A stretch of DNA of 41,132 nt from CAZTTG01 sp964615935. GTDB taxonomy: Bacteria; Planctomycetota; UBA1135; GCA-002686595. The notes beneath the pieces are model-generated. The model saw only the letters and a program-made list of their open reading frames with translations, had not been told where the DNA came from and ran no database searches. The translations under genes and the position numbers were made by a program. Of this stretch, positions 1 through 7,379 are shown one piece after another; position 1 is the first letter of the stretch; every line of letters begins with the position of its first letter. The stretch lies in the NCBI GenBank assembly GCA_964615935.1, contig CAZTTG010000054.1, forward strand, positions 1 through 41,132. The letters run 5' to 3'.

Positions 1-2
1 CT

Positions 3-569
3 TCCCAGTGGGGCAGTGTGCAGGGATACTCGGTCAGTGAGCTAGGGGATGTCAACGGCGACGGCCATGGTGATGTTGCGGTAGGAGCGCCGTGGTATGC
101 ATCCAGTGGCAGTGGCAGCACCCGTGTGTACCTGCTGGGACCGATCGCCGACCCAACACGCTACTGCAAGGCGAAGCTGAATTCGAAGGGCTGTGTCCCG
201 TCGATCGAGTCATCGGGCTTCCCAAGCCTCTCGGTCGGGGACAACCTGTTCATCACCGCGGAGGAGGTCCTGGATGGGAAGCCGGGGCTCCTGATCTGGG
301 GCTACGCCTCCCAGGCCGTGCCCTTCTACGGTGGGACGCTGTGCGTCGCGCCGCCCATCAAGAGGACGCCGCCCCAGGTGGCTGGTGGAGGAGGGAGTGG
401 CGTGTGCCCGGGGACGTACTCCTTCCACTTCTCGCACAGCTACATGACCGGCGTGGGACTCACTGCGGGCACCACGCTGTACTCCCAGTACTGGAGCCGC
501 GACACCGGCTACTCGCCGCCCAACAACGTGGGGCTGACGGACGGGCTGACCTTCACAGTCGTGCCGTGA
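3..569 (+). CDS. FG-GAP repeat secreted protein, C-terminal part (5' end off window)
   Basis: The reading frame is open to the window edge, so this is the C-terminal part of a longer gene. A GTG at 18 is internal: the codons before it (S-Q-W-G-S) continue an FG-GAP/integrin-alpha-like blade of the form W-G-S-V..G..GDVNGDGHGDVAVGAPW, whose DVNGDGHGD stretch is a typical Ca-binding loop. After the blade comes a module with paired cysteines (YC near nt 164, GC near 192), then LCVAPPIKRTPPQ at nt 339-377, a GGGGSG linker and a terminal segment with QYWSRD and NNVGLTDGLTF. The same order of elements occurs in the secreted protein at 7380-9230. FG-GAP propellers are usually extracellular binding or adhesion domains. 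The ligand is unknown. The gene converges on the next one, with 16 bases between their stop codons. Confidence 0.85.
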   Translation, partial: SQWGSVQGYSVSELGDVNGDGHGDVAVGAPWYASSGSGSTRVYLLGPIADPTRYCKAKLNSKGCVPSIESSGFPSLSVGDNLFITAEEVLDGKPGLLIWGYASQAVPFYGGTLCVAPPIKRTPPQVAGGGGSGVCPGTYSFHFSHSYMTGVGLTAGTTLYSQYWSRDTGYSPPNNVGLTDGLTFTVVP

Positions 570-585
570 GCCACGGGTTGAACGG

Positions 586-3500
586 CTAGAAGCGCCTGGG
601 GACGGTCAACCCACTGAGGTCTCTCTTGTAGCTTCCGGCTCTGCCGGTGCCGAGGCCACGACCTGGGCTGGGGCTGGTGTCGATGAACTGGAATGGCAGC
701 CGGAAGAACTCCAGCGCGGGCAGCGGCTGGTCGGGCTCCAGCCCCTGACCCTGGGCGTCGATGTCGAAGAACACGACGAAGCGGAAGAACCTGAAGTCAC
801 GGTTCCCGGGATCGGCGTTGATCACTGACACATCAGTGGCCGAGCGGACGCCATTCGGGTCGGGATCGCCGTTCGCGTCGGCGATGGTCACCTCTATGGT
901 GACCTTGATGATGGCCGAGTCTGGTAGCTCGTCGAGCTGGCCATCGGTGGACACGCGGAAGAAGGTCGGGTAGACAAGCACTTCAACGCCGCCCGGCGGA
1001 GTGAAGCTGCTCAAGGGCCCCCAACCGGGGTCCACTGCCAGTGTGAAGGTCTCAACGCCGGGGATCTTGTCATCCTCGAACGTGACATCCAGGATCTCCC
1101 ACCGCCTGTAGTCGGCGGGTGACGCTTGGTCCCGCAGTTCGATCACGAACGACTTCAGCATGCTGGGGTTAACCTTCAGGTCCAGGGGCTGCTGGGGCAC
1201 GCCCTGCTGGACCAGGGCCGCATCGACTACGAGCATGAAGGGGTCGGCGGGGTCGATGTGGGGCAGAGAGGGGGGCGGGGCCAGCGGCGAGACAGGGTGA
1301 ACTGCGCCCAGTGGTGGGACCATCCCGCCCACGGCGGTCACAAGGCCGGTGGATGGGTCGGTGCCATTGAACAGGAACCGCACCAAGTTCCAGGGTTCCA
1401 GGGGATCGTTCACATCGCGGCCGCCCTGGCCTAGAGGGATCCACACCGAGCGTGCTGCGGACTTGCTGCTCATGATGGGGATCAGCGCATCCAACGGAGC
1501 TGGCTTGCAGACATCGGGTAGCGCCGTCCCTGCCGGCAAGAGTACGCCTGCAGCCCCGGTAGGCGTGTGCAACTGGACGATGCCTGGGCCGCCGTCGCCT
1601 CCGGCTCCCGTGACGTGGCCCAAGCAACCCAGGAGGGGATCCGGGCAGGCATCAAGCTCAGGCTTGGTCTCCTTGCTGCCCTGACCGCCGATGGTCGCGC
1701 CGCCCTGGTTGTTGGCACCGACGCCGCCCTGCCCGCCCGTCGCGAACAAGGCGGGGGGATGTCCTACTGTACCCGCTAGGGACTGGGACATGTCGATCAC
1801 GGACGTCGTCTGCAGGATGAGGTGCCCGCCCGAGCCGCCGCCAGACCCAGCTCCTACGCGGTCAAGGCCAGCTGTGTTCTCACCACCACCCCCGGTACCG
1901 CCGCGGGCCGAAACCTGCCCATCGGGGCCGAAGGTGATGTTACCCAGGACCAGCATCGTGATCGCCCCACCACCGCCACCGCCGCCGGCGCCCTTTTCGT
2001 CGCCCGTGGGATCGAAGGGGACCGCCGGGAACATCTGCCCGGCTGTGTAGGAGGAGTCACCGCCGCCTCCACCTCCTGCACCCGGGTGGGGCGCGTCCAG
2101 CTCGCCGACGATGAGCGACTGGGTTCCCGGGTCCTCCATGGTGCCCCAGAAGTCATTGTCGGGGTTGGCATCGAGGAACGGGCTGAGGCCGGGATCCCCA
2201 CCCTGCGGGGGGCTGGTGAACGCAGCGGGGTCCTTGGCGCCGAAGGCCTGCTGGCCGCCATCGAAACCCTTCTCCACGTTCAGTCCTATCCAGGACTCGT
2301 CTACGGCCCACACGAACCAGGGGGGGTAGTAGGCGAGCTGATCGTGCCCGAACCGCCCCCCGCCCCCTCCGGCACCTCGGCGATGGCTGACGGAGGTACT
2401 ATCGGGATTCCAGCCGGTCTCGCCGCCCCGGCCTCCGCCATCGGGCGCATTGAACGCGCCGTGGCCACTACCTCCAGACGGACTGGAGGCGGTTGTCAGC
2501 GGGCTGCCGATGCCCCCCTTGCCGCCGCCAGCCTGCCCCGGCGCGCCCGGTTCGGGGATGTTGGTCGTGTTCAGGGTGGCGACGCCCATGCTGTCGTTGC
2601 CCTCGACCGTGATGATGCCCTGAACTTCCGCCCAGCCGGAGGCCATGATGGTCACGTCGTTGGGGCCCGAGAACTTCAGCTTCGAGCCCACCCCCACGCG
2701 GAAGTTGCGCACGTCCAGAACCCCGCCTACCGCAGTTAGCTGGGTGGTGGGGACGAAGTTCGGCCCCCCGGTGATGGTCTGGCTGGTGGTGTCGAATGTG
2801 AAGGTCTCGCCGTCGGCCACCTGCCAGTCGAAGTTGCCCCCAGGCCCGCCAGTTCCGCCGAATTCGAAGGCTGCGCGTAGTGCGCCATCGTCCGCCCACG
2901 AGGCGGGAGGAACACTGAGGGAGGCCAAGTAGTCGTGCAGCGAGCCCTCCTCGTCACCGCCGACGAGGAATGGCTCCAGGAGTTCATCCTCAAGGTGACC
3001 GGGGGGAACCGGGGCCTTGGCCGAGTCCGCGTACGCGAAGTCCGTCAAGTCCCCGGCGTTGGCCTCGCCCACGATGTCCGTGAAGTTGCTCGTGATCACG
3101 ACACGCAGCTCGGCGTCGGGCGGCAGCAATCCCTCGGGTTCCATGCGCAGCGTCGCCCCAGTGGCCGTGCAGTTCTCCACCAGCCGCGTGTGAGCACGCA
3201 ACGCCTCGAACTGGCCCCCCTCGTTCTTGAACTCCCAGCGAACTGCTTCGGAGCTGGTGTTCGCCTCCGCCGGGCTGACCGGCTGGTCGATCATGAGGAT
3301 CAAGGAGACTTGGGACTCACGCATGCTGTAGAGGTTCAGCGGCAACACCGCCCCTCCTTCCAGCACGCCGTTCTTGAAGTAGAGGCGACTGGCCGGGTCT
3401 GCGTTGCCGCCGACCTCCACGTAGGTCGCGTTGAGGCTCGCCTCGCCCACTCCGGCCATGCCGCGGATCACTGGAGCTGGTGGCCCCGGCTTGGGGTCGA

Positions 3501-4098
3501 GGAAAATCGTGCTCACGGGATCCGACACGTCAGGTGTTGAGAAGGTCAGGTAGAGGCCGTGAGTCAGGTAGTGCCCTCCAAGTGACCTCACTGTCCCGCT
3601 GCTGCCACCGACTGTGCCAAGTACCTCCACTTCGTACTGCCGGACTGTGCCCTGGCCCTGGTTGCTCAGCAGGAGTCCGGCGTCGGACAGATCCGGGAGT
3701 GTGGGACAGCGCGGCTGGAAGATCACCTTGCTCGGACAAGCTGGATCAACGTAGAGCGTCCCCGGCACTGGGGCACCGCCCAACTCGTTCACCCGCACGG
3801 TGAAGCCATTAACGGTCTGCGGGTTTACGGGCCCGCTGAACGTGATCTCGATCGGCCGGTTGATCTGCCAAACATCACCTTGGGCGATCGATGCATCGGT
3901 GATGGCGAACTGCCACTCCACCGCGTTGAGGGCGTTGTGGGCCACCGCCGTGCCGGCGCCTCCGCCGCCGCCCGTCCCGCCACCACCTCCACCGCAACCG
4001 GCCGAAGCGGATCCAGCGGCAAGAAGCAGGATCGTGGCGATCACCTTGACCACGCTGCGCTTGGCTCTCGGGTTCTTCCTGGTCGAGGGACTCGACAT
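586..4098 (-). CDS. Large glycine-rich lipoprotein of unknown function
   Basis: I chose the ATG at 4098 because GGGAGAG lies just upstream and the protein then opens with a basic n-region, a hydrophobic stretch (VIATILLLAAG) and an SAGC lipobox (Cys35). The open frame extends 37 codons further upstream, but those codons fit nothing. The product is about 1,170 aa. A Gly-rich linker follows the lipobox. The N-terminal third has Ig-like/SbsA-type phrases (for example IEITFSGPVNPQTV). The middle, from about residue 480 to 900, is full of GGxGG blocks alternating with short beta-strand phrases, as in right-handed beta-helix or coiled surface proteins. The C-terminal end is less repetitive and ends in aromatic-rich beta strands. 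It is probably an outer-membrane-anchored surface protein. No catalytic motif is visible. Its base composition is lower in GC than that of genes right of 5.7 kb. Confidence 0.85.
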   Translation of the reverse strand: MSSPSTRKNPRAKRSVVKVIATILLLAAGSASAGCGGGGGGTGGGGGAGTAVAHNALNAVEWQFAITDASIAQGDVWQINRPIEITFSGPVNPQTVNGFTVRVNELGGAPVPGTLYVDPACPSKVIFQPRCPTLPDLSDAGLLLSNQGQGTVRQYEVEVLGTVGGSSGTVRSLGGHYLTHGLYLTFSTPDVSDPVSTIFLDPKPGPPAPVIRGMAGVGEASLNATYVEVGGNADPASRLYFKNGVLEGGAVLPLNLYSMRESQVSLILMIDQPVSPAEANTSSEAVRWEFKNEGGQFEALRAHTRLVENCTATGATLRMEPEGLLPPDAELRVVITSNFTDIVGEANAGDLTDFAYADSAKAPVPPGHLEDELLEPFLVGGDEEGSLHDYLASLSVPPASWADDGALRAAFEFGGTGGPGGNFDWQVADGETFTFDTTSQTITGGPNFVPTTQLTAVGGVLDVRNFRVGVGSKLKFSGPNDVTIMASGWAEVQGIITVEGNDSMGVATLNTTNIPEPGAPGQAGGGKGGIGSPLTTASSPSGGSGHGAFNAPDGGGRGGETGWNPDSTSVSHRRGAGGGGGRFGHDQLAYYPPWFVWAVDESWIGLNVEKGFDGGQQAFGAKDPAAFTSPPQGGDPGLSPFLDANPDNDFWGTMEDPGTQSLIVGELDAPHPGAGGGGGGDSSYTAGQMFPAVPFDPTGDEKGAGGGGGGGAITMLVLGNITFGPDGQVSARGGTGGGGENTAGLDRVGAGSGGGSGGHLILQTTSVIDMSQSLAGTVGHPPALFATGGQGGVGANNQGGATIGGQGSKETKPELDACPDPLLGCLGHVTGAGGDGGPGIVQLHTPTGAAGVLLPAGTALPDVCKPAPLDALIPIMSSKSAARSVWIPLGQGGRDVNDPLEPWNLVRFLFNGTDPSTGLVTAVGGMVPPLGAVHPVSPLAPPPSLPHIDPADPFMLVVDAALVQQGVPQQPLDLKVNPSMLKSFVIELRDQASPADYRRWEILDVTFEDDKIPGVETFTLAVDPGWGPLSSFTPPGGVEVLVYPTFFRVSTDGQLDELPDSAIIKVTIEVTIADANGDPDPNGVRSATDVSVINADPGNRDFRFFRFVVFFDIDAQGQGLEPDQPLPALEFFRLPFQFIDTSPSPGRGLGTGRAGSYKRDLSGLTVPRRF

Positions 4099-4250
4099 GG
4101 CATCTCTCCCGTCAGTGCCTGTGGACCAAGCCAGCGTAGCCAGGGGGCCTTCCTCGGGTGGGAGATTCCCGGGGAACTGGCCGCTGTATGCCCTGGAAGG
4201 CCTCCACAATGGGGCCGCGCTTCAGCTCCGGCAGGCCCCTGGCTTCGCTC

Positions 4251-4595
4251 CTACCGCCGCCGAATCCTCGGCCACCGGCGTGTCCCCGACGGGGTTGTGC
4301 AGCGCCGGCGCGGGGGATCGGGCCACTCGCAGGCGCCGCCGCCGGGTCGGTGGGGCCACTCGTAGGCCGCGCACCTGCAGGGGATGTAGTGGTCCCGGCG
4401 CTCTCGGGGGCCGAGCAGCCATGCGAGATAGCCCCCGGGGTTCCGGGGTGGCACCGGACCCCGGTGGTGCCGACCGGCGTGGCAGCTGCAGAGCTGGCGG
4501 GGATCATCCCAGACCGCCCAGGCCCGGCAGGGCTGACCGTCCTGGCGGGTGCCAGTGCAGCGTCGACGAGCCGCAGCCTTCTCGCTGTACGCCAT
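4251..4595 (-). CDS. Small Cys/His zinc-ribbon protein, phage/mobile-element type
   Basis: This 114-aa ORF carries a metal-binding pattern. Near the N-terminus it reads R-C-T-x4-D-G-x-P-C-R-A-W-A-V, then CSCHAGRHH about 20 residues on. A second part contains YIPCRC-AAYEWPHRPGGG-ACEWPDPP. From general knowledge, proteins with C-x7-G-x-PC-x(n)-C-x2-H signatures are common small orphans of prophages and integrative elements in high-GC bacteria. Their function is not established; DNA binding is only a guess. The start ATG has GGAGA four bases upstream. Overlapping reading frames on both strands look like GC-driven shadows, while this one has a conserved-looking motif. It supports the idea that 4.2-5.6 kb is a remnant of a mobile element. 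Confidence 0.6.
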   Translation of the reverse strand: MAYSEKAAARRRCTGTRQDGQPCRAWAVWDDPRQLCSCHAGRHHRGPVPPRNPGGYLAWLLGPRERRDHYIPCRCAAYEWPHRPGGGACEWPDPPRRRCTTPSGTRRWPRIRRR

Positions 4596-4885
4596 GGTCT
4601 CCAGGGTAGCGAGCAGGCGGGCCCGCCTGAAGGGCCGCTCGGCCTCGTGGGGGCGCGCAGGATCGCCGCAGGATGTGAGCCGGGCCCCCGTGTCATCTGG
4701 CGCGACGAGGCCAGCAGAAGGCGTTCAGGGAGCCCTCCTTGGTCTCGACCTCGCGCTCGAACTGCCTGGGATTAACAAGACGATCCAGGACCAGCGTGGG
4801 CCGCTCCAGGCCCTGCTGGAGGGCGTGGCTTGTGACCGAACCCTTGGAGAAGGACTACTACCTGGGCTACATGGAGGAGGCGGTG

Positions 4886-5104
4886 ATGACGGACAGGAGG
4901 AAGAAGAAGACCGATCGACGGTACCCGAAGGGCAGAGCTACCGTCCGGGACGCCGGGCCCGACAGCCCGATCTACCACGAGCCGGCGATCATCCACTCCC
5001 CGGCTTCGCTGCGGGAGGCACTGAAGGCTGCCTTGGAGGCGAGGAAGACCAAGGAGTCGAGCCCGGACGCGCCGCTGCTGGAGGATAAGCCGTCGCGCGG
5101 GTAG
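4886..5104 (+). CDS. Small charged hypothetical protein
   Basis: This is a 72-aa ORF beginning MTDRRKKKTDRRYPKG. The ATG at 4886 is preceded at good distance by GGAGGAGG, which is why it is preferred over the in-frame ATG at 4871. The N-terminus is strongly basic. The C-terminal half contains a probable amphipathic helix (SLREALKAALEARKTKE). No family was recognised. The frame stays open upstream to 4739, and codons just before the ATG (EKDYYLGYMEEAV) look protein-like. It could therefore be the surviving 3' end of a longer, decayed phage-type gene rather than a free-standing one. The 290 bases between 4596 and 4885 contain nothing else I can support. Confidence 0.4.
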   Translation: MTDRRKKKTDRRYPKGRATVRDAGPDSPIYHEPAIIHSPASLREALKAALEARKTKESSPDAPLLEDKPSRG

Positions 5105-5540
5105 CGCCGCTCCAGGCCTCGGGGTCGGTGACCCGGGGGCCCGACAGCCCTGGCCGCCTGGATGGAGCCCTGGGGGTTTTCCAGAACCGTCTCCCCTGCT
5201 GGACCACTGGCGGCCACGACGACGAACTACAACCAGCGTGGTCCCCGGTAGGGCTGCCCCACATCGACTCCCTCAAGCCCGCCAGGGCGGTGTCCGCCAG
5301 CCGCATGATGTGCTCACTCGGGGCGGTGGGGGTCCTTCAGGAGAGCCTCCAGGGCTGGCTGTGCGGCCTCCCGACGACACGGGAGAGGGGGAGCCCCACT
5401 CCCACGCCTGCACCGCGTAGGTGAGCTTTAGGGTGGCGGTGGGCCCGGATCGCGATGACGGCCCTGGCGGTCCCGCCGCGCACGGAAGTGGTGGGGGATC
5501 TGGTGGGGACGTGAATGGCCCCTTCAGAACCTCTTGTCGT
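5105..5540. other. Intergenic stretch without a supported gene
   Basis: All frames give only compositionally biased ORFs. A minus-strand ORF (4989-5306) starts with MRLADTALAGLRESMWG, which looks briefly protein-like, but then runs into Ser/Pro/Arg-rich shadow sequence. The stretch sits between the mobile-element-like small ORFs and the tRNA fragment, and may be decayed element DNA. No repeat, hairpin or promoter stands out. Confidence 0.4.
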
Positions 5541-5613
5541 GCAAGTGGTTACGGAGGGCTGTCACCGATTGCAAATCCGTGATTCCCCGGTTCGAGTCCG
5601 GGTGCCGCCTCCA
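5541..5613 (+). pseudogene. Broken tRNA-Cys (GCA): intact 3' half, degenerate 5' half
   Basis: The 3' half is textbook. The anticodon loop TTGCAAA is at 5569-5575 (GCA at 5571-5573), the T arm is CCCGG-TTCGAGT-CCGGG, the 3' acceptor strand is TGCCGCC, and a T plus an encoded CCA follow at 5610-5613. The matching 5' acceptor strand GGCGGCA is absent: the bases where it should start (about 5531-5540) cannot pair with TGCCGCC. A D-loop-like CAAGTGGTTA is present at 5541-5550. The distance from it to the anticodon stem is about seven bases too long, and the anticodon stem itself has one C:C mismatch. The locus therefore cannot fold into a normal tRNA. It is either a 3'-end duplication left by an integrase or a decayed full copy. 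Confidence 0.75.
5569..5613 (+). other. Candidate attachment site (attR) of an integrated element
   Basis: Tyrosine integrases commonly recombine in the 3' half of tRNA genes. They leave the complete tRNA at one end and a copy of the 3' half at the other. Here the intact portion runs from the anticodon loop through CCA, exactly the usual core. The element should lie on the 5' side, to the left, where the mobile-type small ORFs and lower GC are found. Ordinary chromosomal genes follow on the right. The partner tRNA-Cys and an integrase gene would be beyond the left edge and cannot be seen. Confidence 0.5.
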
Positions 5614-5660
5614 ACGGCAGGGCCTCGCGGGGAGGGGCGGGTAGCGGGTTCGAGCGCTTC

Positions 5661-5676
5661 GCCGCCCTGCGGCGGC
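5661..5676 (-). terminator. Possible weak hairpin terminator after the DUF1080 gene
   Basis: A six-base perfect stem GCCGCC/GGCGGC with loop CTGC lies about 48 bases beyond the stop of the minus-strand gene at 5724. No U-tract follows. In such GC-rich DNA a short stem can occur by chance. Confidence 0.3.
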
Positions 5677-5723
5677 TTCCGGCGCCGGGCGGGAACGCCA
5701 CCGCCTTCGCGCACCGCGCCGGC

Positions 5724-7109
5724 TCAGCGGTTCCTCTGAGGGAAGTCCTCGACCGAGATCGGGCGCGCCCAGATGTTGCGGAAGCGGATGTACTCCCCGT
5801 CGCGGAGGTGCTCGGAGGGCGCGAACTCGATGCCGACGTAGCCGGTGAGGGCCCGCTCCGAGAAGTGGGGCTCGACCTCGAGCATGGTGACCCGGGACTG
5901 GTACAGGAACTGGCCGTTGAGCTTCACCGAGAAGATGTCGTCCAGGTAGCCCATGAAGTAGGTGTTCCACTCCTCCCGCGGCCGCAGGACGCCAAAGACC
6001 CCCGGAGGGTGGGCGTCGAGAATGGAGCCGGTGCGCCGCCGGGGATCCAGCGGGGTGCTGGTGGCCTCCTCCCAGCTGTGGTCGTCGACGATCTGGATCT
6101 CGCAGCCACCCTTGGAGGGATCCGGGGCCGCGCGATCGCCGCGCAGGATGATCCCGCTGTCGGCCATGTAGCCGATCTGGAAGTCGATCAGGAGCTGGAA
6201 GTCGTCGCGGTCGTCGAGGGTCCGGATGAGGCCCGGCGGACCCTCGGCGGGGAGCTCCAGCACGCCGTCGCGAACCACGGCGGCCGAGGCTCCACCGGTG
6301 GTCTCCCAGCCCTCCAGATCCGTGCCGTTGAAGAGCTGGACCCAGCCCACCTCCTGGCCCTCGGTGGTGGCCGAGAGGAAGCCGCGGTCGTCGACCGTGA
6401 AGTGCGCGGGATCGAAGTCCGGAAGCTGGCGGAAGACGACGTCGCCGAAGCGGACCCGACCGGTCTTGCCCGGGGCGCCGGGGTCTTGGCGGATGCCGAG
6501 CCCGATCGCGCCGGTCCCCGGCCAGCGCTCGAAGTCCAGGTCGCCCCGGGGGGGGACCTGGAAGTCCGAGAGCCGGGTCCCGTTCAGCCAGGCCTCGACG
6601 TACATGCGCTCCCCGTAGCAGCGCAGCTCCACGTGGTTCCACTCACCGGGCCGGAAGGCCTGCGCCGCGGCGGGGCTCTCCACCGGGTTCTCCTCCTCCG
6701 CGAAGATCGTCCCCATCGCGCTGTCGCCGATGCGGAGCTCGCAGACCTTGGCGTGGGCGCGCACGCGCGGGTAGATGCTCGCCTCGACGTCGCCTTCGAC
6801 CTTCACGTCGAGCTTGAGGATGTAGCTCTTGAAGGCGCGCTCGGTGGTGATCAGATCGCCCCGACCCTCCTCGTCCAGCGTCCCGACCAGGGCGCGGTCC
6901 TCGACGGTCCAGGGCGCCAGGCTCTCGTCGACGCCGAGGGTGGTGGTCCAGCCAGCGAGGGTCCGCCCGTCGAACAGGCTGTGGCAACCCTCGCGGTCGA
7001 AGCGCTGCTGGGCGGCGGAGGCCGCGGGGGGGGCCGACTCCGGCTGGCCGCAGGAGGGCAGGAAGAGGCACGGAATCAGGAACGGGAGAACGGGTCGCAT
7101 CGCGCGCAT
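5724..7109 (-). CDS. Lipoprotein with two 3-keto-disaccharide hydrolase (DUF1080) domains
   Basis: The ATG at 7109 is preferred because GGAGG lies nine bases upstream. The protein then starts MRAMRPVLPFLIPCLFLPSC with a lipobox Cys at residue 20 (461 aa). Two copies of the family signature are visible: SLFDGRTLAGW at about 44-54 and QLFNGTDLEGW at about 256-266. Each is followed by a concanavalin-like jelly-roll pattern (ILKLDVKVEGD / FQLLIDFQIGYMADSGIILRG, then EWNHVELRCYG / EWNTYFMGYLDD). This DUF1080/3-keto-disaccharide hydrolase family is greatly expanded in Planctomycetes and Bacteroidetes and is linked to extracellular saccharide breakdown. The substrate here is unknown. It is a single-gene unit, the first clearly chromosomal gene right of the tRNA remnant. 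Confidence 0.9.
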   Translation of the reverse strand: MRAMRPVLPFLIPCLFLPSCGQPESAPPAASAAQQRFDREGCHSLFDGRTLAGWTTTLGVDESLAPWTVEDRALVGTLDEEGRGDLITTERAFKSYILKLDVKVEGDVEASIYPRVRAHAKVCELRIGDSAMGTIFAEEENPVESPAAAQAFRPGEWNHVELRCYGERMYVEAWLNGTRLSDFQVPPRGDLDFERWPGTGAIGLGIRQDPGAPGKTGRVRFGDVVFRQLPDFDPAHFTVDDRGFLSATTEGQEVGWVQLFNGTDLEGWETTGGASAAVVRDGVLELPAEGPPGLIRTLDDRDDFQLLIDFQIGYMADSGIILRGDRAAPDPSKGGCEIQIVDDHSWEEATSTPLDPRRRTGSILDAHPPGVFGVLRPREEWNTYFMGYLDDIFSVKLNGQFLYQSRVTMLEVEPHFSERALTGYVGIEFAPSEHLRDGEYIRFRNIWARPISVEDFPQRNR

Positions 7110-7300
7110 GGGAACTGGCCTCCGGGTCGAGGAAGGGCGCATACTCTAGCACCTCGCTCCACGGATCTCAGTGTCTGTTTCGGGGCGGGTGCGGCGAGCC
7201 GGCCGGGCCGGCCCGGCCGCGTCCGAGGTGGTCGAGACCGCGTGCGTGCGGCCCCCGCGTCCGGACCCGCCCGCGGAGGACGGGAGCTGCCCCCAACGAG

Positions 7301-7332
7301 AGGCGGCGCCGCCCGCGGGGGCGGCGCCGCCT
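7301..7332 (-). terminator. Perfect 14-bp stem-loop (second of two)
   Basis: AGGCGGCGCCGCCC (7301-7314) pairs perfectly with 7319-7332 around a four-base loop. It lies about 48 bases beyond the stop of the minus-strand gene at 7380, after a first hairpin. No U-tract is present. Such tandem GC-rich stem-loops can act as termination or mRNA 3'-end stabilising structures. Confidence 0.5.
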
Positions 7333-7340
7333 GTTCGAGA

Positions 7341-7370
7341 CGCACTCCGGGTGGGATCACCCGGAGTGCG
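7341..7370 (-). terminator. Perfect 13-bp stem-loop just after the gene at 7380
   Basis: CGCACTCCGGGTG (7341-7353) pairs perfectly with 7358-7370 around the loop GGAT. It begins nine bases beyond the stop codon of the minus-strand gene, the usual place for an intrinsic terminator. No T-run follows on the minus strand. Confidence 0.6.
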
Positions 7371-7379
7371 GCGATCACG

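Noticed and set aside
1860..2060. CCG/GCC-rich tracts looking like short tandem repeats.
   Set aside because: They encode glycine runs in the lipoprotein gene and have no regular unit; no CRISPR-like spacing exists anywhere in the window.
4989..5306. Minus-strand ORF beginning MRLADTALAGLRESMWG.
   Set aside because: Only the first 20 or so residues look protein-like; the rest is Ser/Pro/Arg-rich and there is no good Shine-Dalgarno.
5541..5613. A functional tRNA-Cys.
   Set aside because: The 5' acceptor strand does not pair with TGCCGCC, the spacing from D loop to anticodon stem is too long and the anticodon stem has a mismatch.
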